Part shown: piece after piece, positions 1 to 5,486 of the stretch
Position numbering within the stretch: the first letter of the stretch is position 1
How the letters are laid out: each line of letters opens with the position of its first letter
From: Clostridiaceae bacterium
Lineage (GTDB): Bacteria > Bacillota > Clostridia > DSM-8532
Reading direction: 5' to 3'
DNA length: 6,663 bases
NCBI GenBank assembly: GCA_012727625.1
Contig: JAAYGP010000299.1
Location: forward strand, 1 to 6,663
The notes under the pieces: model-generated
The model's input: the letters and a program-made list of their open reading frames with translations, nothing else
What the model was told of the DNA's origin: nothing
Databases searched by the model: none
Program-made: the position numbers and the translations under genes

Positions 1-2
1 AC

Positions 3-320
3 TTATATCCGCTGTCCATGATTTTTGGATTTATTTTTGCCCCGGGGATAAATATTGTTTTTTCAAATTTGCCATATATTAATTTGCCGGAATCAGAGCT
101 AACAAATTATATAGGATTTTATTCAGCCATGAGCAATTTTGCGGCGTTTACCGGTGCTTTTTTTGGGAAAAAATTTATTGAAATTACAGACGGGAAAACA
201 ATTTCTGTCTTTAATATGGTACTTCAGAATAAGCAGTATTTGCTTATTTTTACCGCTATAATGATGGCATTGGCTTCTTATCTGATTAAAAAACTGCAAA
301 GGCTTTCTGACAGCGGTTAA
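3..320 (+). CDS. C-terminal part of an MFS-type transporter (5' end outside window)
   Basis: The reading frame is open from the first complete codon at position 3 to TAA at 318-320, giving about 105 residues of a longer protein. The ATG at 18 sits inside the frame and has no ribosome binding site, so it is not the real start. The visible part has three strongly hydrophobic segments, the last one (YLLIFTAIMMALASYLI) ending in a basic KKLQR tail typical of a cytoplasmic C-terminus. The stretch around 'NLPYINLPESELTNYIGFYSAMSN' followed by a Gly/Ala/Phe-rich helix resembles the last helices of clostridial major facilitator superfamily permeases. The substrate cannot be told from this piece. It is separated from the next gene by 515 bases containing a separate promoter, so it is probably not part of the downstream operon. 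MFS assignment is by resemblance and moderate; a membrane transporter is likely. Confidence 0.6.
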   Translation, partial: LYPLSMIFGFIFAPGINIVFSNLPYINLPESELTNYIGFYSAMSNFAAFTGAFFGKKFIEITDGKTISVFNMVLQNKQYLLIFTAIMMALASYLIKKLQRLSDSG

Positions 321-715
321 TTAAGTTTATCAAGCAATGGATACTGTACAATGCCGGAAACAAGAGCTTTGTTTGCAAACGCTGGTAAGTTGCTGCTTAA
401 GAGTTTTTTATCACAAACGTTAAAAATACACAGTAATGTTATGCTTTTTGCAAAACAAAAGCCTGGATTGAAGTTGGTTATCCAACATTGTTAAAGTTTT
501 TACAATTGTACAATATCCACGAACAGTAAACACAACTTTCTTTATATTACTGTTCACGCACCAATCCGGTTTGACTGCTGCCCGGACCAGGATATTGTGC
601 AGGAAACAGAGGCGTCTTTTTTCCTTTCCGCAATATCTGATCTGATCAGTAACTGAATTAGTGTGTGAACAGTAATCGGCCATAATTATTTGTAACAAAA
701 AAATAAAAGGTTGTA
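321..715. other. Gene-free intergenic stretch with many short inverted repeats
   Basis: No supported gene lies here on either strand. Just downstream of the transporter stop there is a T-run (404-409) preceded only by a weak 4-bp stem, so no convincing terminator. Short self-complementary pieces are frequent: GTTTGCAAAC at 371-380, GCTTTT/AAAAGC at 443-448/457-462, and GTTGG/CCAAC around a four-base loop at 473-486. The word ACAGTAA recurs at 430-436, 523-529, 549-555 region (opposite strand) and 669-675. The densest part, 501-676, is listed separately. Confidence 0.5.
501..676. other. Candidate structured RNA or repeat element with two exclusive folds
   Basis: Three pairings were read directly. 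Fold A: 508-518 pairs with 590-600 (11 pairs, one G-U) and encloses two hairpins, GAACAGTAA 521-529 with TTACTGTTC 547-555, and TCCGG 565-569 with CCGGA 582-586, giving a three-way junction. Fold B: ATTACTGTTCAC 546-557 pairs perfectly with GTGAACAGTAAT 665-676 (12 bp), enclosing the 565-586 hairpin, a nested hairpin GATATTG 591-597 with CAATATC 631-637 (with AGGAAA 601-606 and TTTCCT 620-625 inside), and the palindrome CTGATCAG 642-649. The folds share arms 547-555 and 591-597, so they exclude each other. The strand of transcription is unknown. It lies upstream of the 716-744 promoter, so it would not be in that transcript's leader. It could also be the remains of a small mobile element or looped operators. 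No known RNA family was recognised. Confidence 0.35.
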
Positions 716-744
716 TTGACATTTTGGTAAAAGGGTGATAACAT
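716..744 (+). promoter_or_regulatory. Sigma-A-type promoter of the nitrilase-like gene
   Basis: A perfect -35 box TTGACA (716-721) is followed by exactly 17 bases and a -10 box TAACAT (739-744, four of six consensus bases, with the critical TA at the start and T at the end). Transcription would start near 751, giving a leader of about 85 bases before the ATG at 836. It is the best promoter in this gap and is likely to drive the nitrilase-like gene and possibly the rest of the operon. Confidence 0.65.
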
Positions 745-749
745 TTTAT

Positions 750-773
750 TTAGATGTTAGACGTTAGACATCT
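750..773 (+). promoter_or_regulatory. Operator-like tandem repeat and palindrome at the transcription start
   Basis: The site combines two symmetries. AGATGT (752-757) and ACATCT (768-773) form an inverted repeat. Inside and overlapping it are three tandem 7-mers, TTAGATG, TTAGACG and TTAGACA (750-770), so that GTTAGAC occurs twice back to back (756-762, 763-769). The core GT-N3-AC matches the core of sites bound by FadR-subfamily GntR regulators, but the full flanking consensus is not met. It begins at the predicted start of transcription, where a bound repressor would block the promoter at 716-744. No regulator gene lies in the window, so the binding protein is unknown. Confidence 0.45.
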
Positions 774-835
774 GCATAAAAAAATATAATACAGTCAAAA
801 TAAAATAAAGAAATAAATCAATTCGAGGTTAAAAA

Positions 836-2557
836 ATGAAGGGAAAACCTGTTATTGCAACTGTAGCATTAGGTATTAATGAGAAAAATTTTGAAATTCC
901 AACGGTCACTTACAACGAGTTGAAAAATGCCCTTGATGACCTGAATGACAGCAAATTTGATTTGCTGTTATTACCTCAGTATGTAATTGGAAAAGTTGAT
1001 CCGGATTCGCAGAAAAAGCTCGATTTAATGGTAAATTTTGCAAAAAGTAAAAAATGCTATCTTGTTTACAACTACTATAAAGATAATTGTTCAATCTCAG
1101 AAATACTGGACAGGAACGGACAACCCTGCGGTCAATATGTAAAAACCCATAAAATAGAGGGGATTGATCCGGACATCTCTCTTGGTGACAATTTACCGGT
1201 TTTTGAATTAGATATTGCAAAAGTTGCACTGCTTGCAGGATCTGACATATATTTCCCTGAGTTGGCAGAATCATATTCCCGTTTCGGAGCGGAATTTCTT
1301 CTTTGCAGCATGGGCATTGAGCCTTTGAGGGATGATACGCTGATACAAAGATTGCTTCATGCCAGGGCAGTTATGAATTTTATGTTTGTTGTATCAGCCA
1401 CCTATGCCAGCAACAAAAAAATGTATATGACAAACAACTATGATGCATTGCATGGCGCGACAGCCGAGGACTATGACAAAATTGACCATCCTGATACATT
1501 TAATTCAAATGGTCTGGGCCTTTTGCCCGGCAGGGCCTGTGTATATGATTTGCGTGGAGAATTACTGTGCAGCACCGGAAGGGATGCAGGTGCAATTGTA
1601 TTTTCACTTCCTATGGATATGAAAAGGAACAGCAAAAAATATCTGTACGGACTTGGCCATCCGGTATGGCATCAAAATGAACGGGGCGTATTTGATGATT
1701 TGGCAAAAACCTATAAATACAGCAAAAAATGTTATCCGGTTAAAAAGCCGGTTATTACATTTGCCCACATGGCCTATAAAGATACTATCGGTGTCTGGGG
1801 CAATGAATCTGAGAAAAGTTTAAATTACCAGAAGCTTTTTGTCTACATGAGGGAAGCTGCCGGTTATTCCGACATGGTGATATTTTCAGAGCTTTCCGCG
1901 CCTACAAATGAGATGACAGATGATCTTAAATCCAGGTATTCCGAAATCGCGAAGGAAAACAAATGCTACATATTAATCAACCAGGAGATTGATAAAAGAA
2001 ATATATCCGTACTGTTTGACAGGAATGGTGAAGAAATACTGTCGTATGAAAAAGTAAACGGTCTTTGTTTCATGTATGATAAAATTGATAAGGTTGGCAG
2101 GGATCTACCCGTAGTGGAGCTGGACTTTGCCACGGTTGGAGTCATGGTATGTGCTGATGCCTATTGTCAGGAAATACCCCGCATATATGCTTTGAAGGGT
2201 GCTGAACTTGTCATCCTGCAATCTCAAAGCTGGGGTCCTGATGCGGTTCATGTCAATGAAGGGTTTTCAAGAGCTTTTGCCATTGAAAACGGGATAATGG
2301 TTTTGATGAGCAATTTCCCGTCTTCCCAGGTAGCCCACAGGACAAACGTTATTGATCCCACCGGTGAAACAATTTTCGCAAGCTATTATGATCGTGAAGG
2401 GTTGTATTCTGTTGAGATTGACGTTGACGCTGTTATAAACCATGAAAGCTTTGTCTACAAAGACGGAATGGTTGTAAGAAGTTACAACTTCAGGGAAAGG
2501 CTTATGAAAGCACGCAGACCCGAACTCTACAAGGCACTGACTTCACAAAATTTCTAA
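836..2557 (+). CDS. Tandem nitrilase-superfamily (carbon-nitrogen hydrolase) protein, N-terminal domain catalytically degenerate
   Basis: The 573-residue product has two nitrilase folds, about residues 1-290 and 303-573, with no signal peptide, so it should be cytoplasmic. This superfamily hydrolyses non-peptide C-N bonds with a Glu-Lys-Cys triad. The C-terminal domain keeps all three: Glu352 (FSEL), Lys406 (SYEK) and Cys439 (VMVCADAY); it also has the R-A-x-A-x-E-N-G segment (479-486) and the ending ARRPELY (559-565) common in the family. The N-terminal domain keeps Lys103 (YVKTHK) but has Gln48 in place of Glu (LLLLPQ) and Gly135 in place of Cys (LLAGSDIYFPE). The halves align at a constant offset of 303-304 residues (DRNG at 92 and 395; LPVFELD at 120, LPVVELD at 424), so it arose by internal duplication or fusion. 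The start ATG has GAGG at 825-828, seven bases upstream. It precedes a sugar-type ABC importer by 76 bases, suggesting action on the imported compound; the substrate is unknown. Confidence 0.88.
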   Translation: MKGKPVIATVALGINEKNFEIPTVTYNELKNALDDLNDSKFDLLLLPQYVIGKVDPDSQKKLDLMVNFAKSKKCYLVYNYYKDNCSISEILDRNGQPCGQYVKTHKIEGIDPDISLGDNLPVFELDIAKVALLAGSDIYFPELAESYSRFGAEFLLCSMGIEPLRDDTLIQRLLHARAVMNFMFVVSATYASNKKMYMTNNYDALHGATAEDYDKIDHPDTFNSNGLGLLPGRACVYDLRGELLCSTGRDAGAIVFSLPMDMKRNSKKYLYGLGHPVWHQNERGVFDDLAKTYKYSKKCYPVKKPVITFAHMAYKDTIGVWGNESEKSLNYQKLFVYMREAAGYSDMVIFSELSAPTNEMTDDLKSRYSEIAKENKCYILINQEIDKRNISVLFDRNGEEILSYEKVNGLCFMYDKIDKVGRDLPVVELDFATVGVMVCADAYCQEIPRIYALKGAELVILQSQSWGPDAVHVNEGFSRAFAIENGIMVLMSNFPSSQVAHRTNVIDPTGETIFASYYDREGLYSVEIDVDAVINHESFVYKDGMVVRSYNFRERLMKARRPELYKALTSQNF

Positions 2558-2569
2558 CATGGATTGGTT

Positions 2570-2594
2570 GTCGATCAATTTCTGTTTGATCGGC
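2570..2594 (+). promoter_or_regulatory. Small intercistronic hairpin between nitrilase-like gene and binding protein
   Basis: CGATCAA (2572-2578) pairs with TTGATCG (2586-2592) around a seven-base loop, extendable by a G-U and a G-C pair at the base. No T-run follows, so it is not a standard intrinsic terminator. It lies in the 76-base gap before a strong AGGAGG ribosome binding site and could mark RNA processing or protect the downstream message. Read-through into the binding-protein gene seems likely, as no separate promoter is evident in the gap. Confidence 0.4.
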
Positions 2595-2633
2595 CTGATA
2601 TAAAAAAGGAATTTATTTAAAGGAGGAAAGATC

Positions 2634-3989
2634 ATGAAAAGACTTTCAAGGTTATTAACTGCATTATTGTCCATTATGATTATTGTATCCATGCTTGCAG
2701 CTTGTGGAACAGTCAATCAGCCACAGCAGACGACTGCGGCAACGCAAAGTCCGGCGGAAACTACCGCTCCCGATCCCAAACAGGCATCAGGTACAATTGA
2801 ATTCTGGATGAATCCTGCAGGTTTCCAGTCTGACGATGCTCAAAAAGCATGGGCTCAGAAAGCAGTCGATGAATTTAATGAGATTTATCCCAACATGAAA
2901 GTTAATATTACCATTTTGCCATGGGCAGATTCAGCAACAAAGAAGCAGCTTGTAATGTCTACGGGCAATAACGTTCCGAATGCAATGTACACATTTCCGG
3001 AAGAGATGGTAGTTTATGCCGCGAACGATCAGCTTGTAGCCCTTGATGAGTATTTTGCCGATGAAATGGATGACTTATTGGGTATACCTGACTCTTCCTA
3101 TGACGGCAAATTGTATATCGCGCCTGTTCTTCTGGCTACTTACGGAATAGTGTACAATGTTGACATTCTCGAACAAGTGGGTTGGGACAAAAACAATCTA
3201 CCAAAAACTCTGGCTGAATTTGACGCTTTCCTGAAGCAATGTAAAGAGAAAGGTTTTCAGTCATATGTTCAGAGCAATCTTTATGATAACCTGAGCGGTT
3301 ATTCAGCAATTTTATGGTCTGAGGATACAGACTACATTACACTTGATGACAAGGTTGAAGTCGGAAAAGACAACCAGGTATTCAAAGATTTATACACATA
3401 CCTGAAAAGCTGGGTGGACAATGAGTACACACCAATGGAAAGTGTTACATCCACGGGCTCTGGTCCATCTGCATCCGGAGTTGCAGACTTCTGCGACGGA
3501 AAACTGGCTTCTTTCTATTTTTCCGGAATACAGATTAAGGATCAGAAGCTTCAGGAAGCGCCTTTTGAATGGGTTGTAGGTCCTGCTTTAAAATACAAGG
3601 ATTCGTCCAAATCGGTCGGAATTGACATAATCGGTGGATTCATGGTTCCAAAGGGTCCGGAAAATGTGGATGCCACGGTTGAACTTCTGAAGATAATGAC
3701 AAACACAGAAAATGGCTCCGCCTTTGCCCTGGGAACAGGATATATGCCCACACGCAAATCTGCCGGAAACGTATTTAAAGATATAAAGGGATATGACCAG
3801 CTTGCGGAAATCTATGCAAATTACGATGAGATAAAAGGTGTTGTACACCCTGTCGTATCAGCTGACTTTAACCCGATAATGCAAATTCGTCAGAAAATAC
3901 TGTTAGGAAAAGTAACTGTTGATGAAGGTCTGGAAGAAATGAGACAGCTGCTTGAAAAAGATCTTGAAAAATATAACAGCAGCAACTAA
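2634..3989 (+). CDS. Extracellular sugar-binding lipoprotein of a CUT1-type ABC importer (SBP family 1)
   Basis: This 451-residue protein captures the transported solute outside the membrane and delivers it to the permeases encoded downstream. It has a lipoprotein signal: basic start MKRLSRL, a hydrophobic core (about residues 7-20) and the lipobox LAAC with Cys24 as the lipid-anchored residue. A Thr/Gln/Pro-rich linker follows (25-52), and the mature fold opens with GTIEFWMNPAG (53-63). Family-typical features include DEFNEIYPNMKVNI (79-92), the early hinge region, and GTGYMPTRKSA (367-377), matching the 'GYxPTR' segment of bacterial sugar-binding proteins. The length is normal for the family. 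The start is fixed by AGGAGG at 2621-2626, seven bases before the ATG, the strongest ribosome binding site in the window. CUT1 importers usually take up di- or oligosaccharides; the exact substrate cannot be read from sequence. A perfect hairpin just after the stop may raise its expression over the permeases. Confidence 0.92.
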   Translation: MKRLSRLLTALLSIMIIVSMLAACGTVNQPQQTTAATQSPAETTAPDPKQASGTIEFWMNPAGFQSDDAQKAWAQKAVDEFNEIYPNMKVNITILPWADSATKKQLVMSTGNNVPNAMYTFPEEMVVYAANDQLVALDEYFADEMDDLLGIPDSSYDGKLYIAPVLLATYGIVYNVDILEQVGWDKNNLPKTLAEFDAFLKQCKEKGFQSYVQSNLYDNLSGYSAILWSEDTDYITLDDKVEVGKDNQVFKDLYTYLKSWVDNEYTPMESVTSTGSGPSASGVADFCDGKLASFYFSGIQIKDQKLQEAPFEWVVGPALKYKDSSKSVGIDIIGGFMVPKGPENVDATVELLKIMTNTENGSAFALGTGYMPTRKSAGNVFKDIKGYDQLAEIYANYDEIKGVVHPVVSADFNPIMQIRQKILLGKVTVDEGLEEMRQLLEKDLEKYNSSN

Positions 3990-4039
3990 TTAAAAGTTTA
4001 ATTAGTTCATCCGTACCTGTCCGGTACGGATGAACTAAT
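3984..4039 (+). promoter_or_regulatory. Perfect 17-bp hairpin with a competing hairpin over the stop codon
   Basis: Bases 4001-4017 pair without mismatch with 4023-4039 around the loop TGTCC. A second perfect pairing, AACTAATTAAA (3984-3994) with TTTAATTAGTT (3997-4007), uses the same left arm and covers the stop codon TAA at 3987-3989 of the binding-protein gene. The same word therefore occurs three times: AACTAAT at 3984-3990, its complement at 4001-4007, and AACTAAT at 4033-4039. No T-run follows the large stem (the next bases are GCTGTAAATC), so it is not a canonical intrinsic terminator. In sugar ABC operons such stems after the binding-protein gene commonly stabilise its 3' end and reduce permease expression; that role here is inferred. 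Confidence 0.6.
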
Positions 4040-4200
4040 GCTGTAAATCAGGAGTGACTTGCCATTTATTACATTGTTAAAATGAAATTTTAATTGTGAC
4101 GCATTGCTTATTATTGTTTAGTTTTAAATGGTTGCTACAATCGGTGTGGATATACTTTTTGCAAGTCAGGTAAGATCCTGGAATCAATCCATGGGAGATT

Positions 4201-4250
4201 GCAGAAGACTTTGACATTTGCATGAATGAATAAATGCAAATCTGCTTTTT
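4201..4250 (+). terminator. Possible intrinsic terminator after the binding-protein gene
   Basis: ATTTGCAT (4216-4223) pairs perfectly with ATGCAAAT (4234-4241) around a ten-base loop. An outer pairing GCAG (4201-4204) with CTGC (4242-4245) brings the stem directly up to a five-T run (4246-4250). The stem is mostly A-T and has an internal bulge (4205-4215), so termination would be partial at best. It would end transcripts from the upstream promoter before the internal promoter at 4346-4374. Confidence 0.35.
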
Positions 4251-4345
4251 AAACTTGAAAATTTATAATTCAGTCAGAATAGTGCTTTTGCCTTTATGGG
4301 AGATAGAAATATTGCTTATTGTTATGTAGCCCGGATGTGTTGAAA

Positions 4346-4374
4346 TTGTCATGCAATTTCTTCCTTTGTATAAA
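4346..4374 (+). promoter_or_regulatory. Internal sigma-A-type promoter for the permease genes
   Basis: TTGTCA (4346-4351, five of six consensus bases) is followed by exactly 17 bases and TATAAA (4369-4374, five of six). Transcription would start near 4381, giving a leader of about 120 bases before the permease ATG at 4503. The -35 box lies within a small inverted repeat, GAAATTG (4342-4348) with CAATTTC (4354-4360), which may also be a protein site. This would let the permeases be expressed independently of the binding protein. Confidence 0.55.
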
Positions 4375-4385
4375 GAAATATAAGT

Positions 4386-4399
4386 GAGGGTTAACCCTC
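4386..4399 (+). promoter_or_regulatory. Perfect 14-bp palindrome at the internal promoter start site
   Basis: GAGGGTTAACCCTC is a perfect palindrome, beginning about five bases after the predicted start of transcription from the 4346-4374 promoter. A gapless palindrome in this position is a typical place for a dimeric repressor to act. It does not match the CcpA cre consensus and differs from the repeat at 750-773, so a different regulator is implied if it is an operator. Confidence 0.4.
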
Positions 4400-4431
4400 T
4401 TTAACATAAAGTAAATTTCCGAAAATTAAGG

Positions 4432-4462
4432 AATGCACCTGGCACAAGCTTCATGGTGTATT
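4432..4462 (+). promoter_or_regulatory. Leader hairpin upstream of the first permease
   Basis: AATGCACC (4432-4439) pairs with GGTGTATT (4455-4462), seven Watson-Crick pairs and one G-U, around a 15-base loop. It ends 26 bases before the AGGGA ribosome binding site at 4489-4493 and does not cover it. No T-run follows. It may only be a stability element of the permease leader. Confidence 0.3.
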
Positions 4463-4502
4463 GAACAAATAACAAAGATTTAGAATTCAGGGATGTGAAT
4501 GC

Positions 4503-5447
4503 ATGAAAACAGTAATTCAGGATAAGAAAAAAGATAAAAAACCGTTCTCCAAAAAGCTTATAAAAATTTGGAAGAAGAACTATATGGCGATTATAGTTCT
4601 GGTACCAGTAACGGTACATTTTTTAATATTTGTATTCTATCCGGTTCTTTTTGGACTTTTCACAAGTTTTACGAATATTTCTTTCAGAAATTTTGCAAAT
4701 GGCAGATGGAGATTTATAGGGCTTGAAAACTGGATAGATGTCTTGCAGGATTCAAATTTCTGGCAATCCATGGTTGTAACAGTAAAATATACTCTGTTGT
4801 ATGTACCTGCCGTTATGGTACTGGGTTTGTTTTTTGCATATATTTTAAGCCGTGAGCGTAAGGGAATTCGTTTTTTCCGTTCTGTTTTCTTCCTGCCGTC
4901 CATAACCTCAGGTATAGTGCTGGCAGCAGTATGGAAGTATCTTTTTGCCAGTGACGAGGGAGGAGTGTTTAACGCCATAATCGGAAAAATCGGACTTGGC
5001 CCCATACCGTTTTGGGGTGACGGCACTACTGTGCTTCCTATACTCGCAGCCCTGGGTGTTTACATGGGAGCCGGAAGCCTGATGGTATATTTTTTGGGCG
5101 GGCTTAAAGGTATTCCGTCTTCATTTTATGAGAGCGCATTGATTGACGGGGCAGGAAAATGGACAATTTTCAGTAAGATTACCCTTCCGCTCCTGAAACC
5201 CACTATACTGTATGCGTTGATTCTGTCGACCATAGGTTCCTTCCAGGTGTTTGATGTTATAAACATTCTCACGCTGGGAGGGCCCGCAGGCGAATCCACA
5301 ACTATCGTTTACCTTATATACAACAACGGTTTCAAACTGGGACAGCTTGGTTATGCCGCTGCAGTATCCTATGTTCTGTTCATAATTATAGCCACAATAA
5401 CATTTATACAATACAGGGTTTTAGGTACCGGAGTCAGCTATGAATAA
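4503..5447 (+). CDS. CUT1-type sugar ABC importer permease, MalF-like
   Basis: This 314-residue integral membrane protein forms one half of the transport channel. A lysine-rich cytoplasmic N-terminus (residues 1-26) is followed by six hydrophobic segments at about 28-50, 92-114, 125-147, 176-200, 235-257 and 283-303. The EAA loop that docks on the ATPase is visible at 209-233, with Glu210, Ala212, Asp215-Gly216-Ala217 and the ending LPLLKP. The ILTLGGPAGEST stretch (255-266), with its conserved Leu-Thr-x-Gly-Gly-Pro, is typical of MalF-type CUT1 permeases. The start has AGGGA at 4489-4493, nine bases upstream. It lies 513 bases after the binding protein and 39 bases before the second permease. 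No ATP-binding subunit is encoded nearby; CUT1 importers often use a shared MsmK/MalK-type ATPase encoded elsewhere. Confidence 0.92.
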   Translation: MKTVIQDKKKDKKPFSKKLIKIWKKNYMAIIVLVPVTVHFLIFVFYPVLFGLFTSFTNISFRNFANGRWRFIGLENWIDVLQDSNFWQSMVVTVKYTLLYVPAVMVLGLFFAYILSRERKGIRFFRSVFFLPSITSGIVLAAVWKYLFASDEGGVFNAIIGKIGLGPIPFWGDGTTVLPILAALGVYMGAGSLMVYFLGGLKGIPSSFYESALIDGAGKWTIFSKITLPLLKPTILYALILSTIGSFQVFDVINILTLGGPAGESTTIVYLIYNNGFKLGQLGYAAAVSYVLFIIIATITFIQYRVLGTGVSYE

Positions 5448-5486
5448 GAAAGCTTAAGCCAATGAAACGATGGGAGTTTGATGATT

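Larger units (their letters stand above)
3990..4502 (+). other. 513-base gap between binding protein and first permease
   Basis: No gene is supported here. Such a long gap inside an importer operon is unusual, and it carries mainly expression signals: the paired hairpins at its start, a possible terminator at 4201-4250, a promoter at 4346-4374, a palindrome at 4386-4399 and a leader hairpin at 4432-4462. Two short direct repeats also occur: ATTGCTTATT at 4103-4112 and 4311-4320, and ATGGGAGAT at 4191-4199 and 4296-4304. Short ATG-initiated frames such as the 15-codon one at 4296 have nothing to support them as genes. Confidence 0.6.

Noticed and set aside
386..409. A terminator for the first transporter, from the TTTTTT run at 404-409
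   Set aside because: The only adjacent stem is four base pairs (TAAG 386-389 with CTTA 396-399) and does not abut the T-run.
420..722. A 100-codon open frame on the - strand in the first intergenic gap
   Set aside because: It has no ribosome binding site, its start overlaps the -35 box of the 716-744 promoter, the protein has no recognisable domain, and the region is better explained by the inverted repeats.
785..790. A perfect TATAAT that could be a second -10 box for the nitrilase-like gene
   Set aside because: The best matching -35 boxes (765-770 and 758-763) are 14 and 21 bases away, both outside the usual range; the 716-744 promoter is better.
906..1274. A 122-codon - strand frame within the nitrilase-like gene
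   Set aside because: It lies wholly opposite a clear protein-family gene, has no recognisable domain, and its open frame is a by-product of the sense codons.
4001..4039. The perfect 17-bp hairpin as a strong intrinsic terminator
   Set aside because: No T-run follows on the + strand, so it is listed as a stability or regulatory stem instead.
4211..4216. A perfect TTGACA that could be a -35 box
   Set aside because: No acceptable -10 box lies 16-18 bases downstream; the sequence is part of the hairpin of the possible terminator.
4637..5026. A 129-codon - strand frame within the MalF-like permease gene
   Set aside because: It is a shadow of a gene with clear membrane segments and an EAA motif; no independent support.
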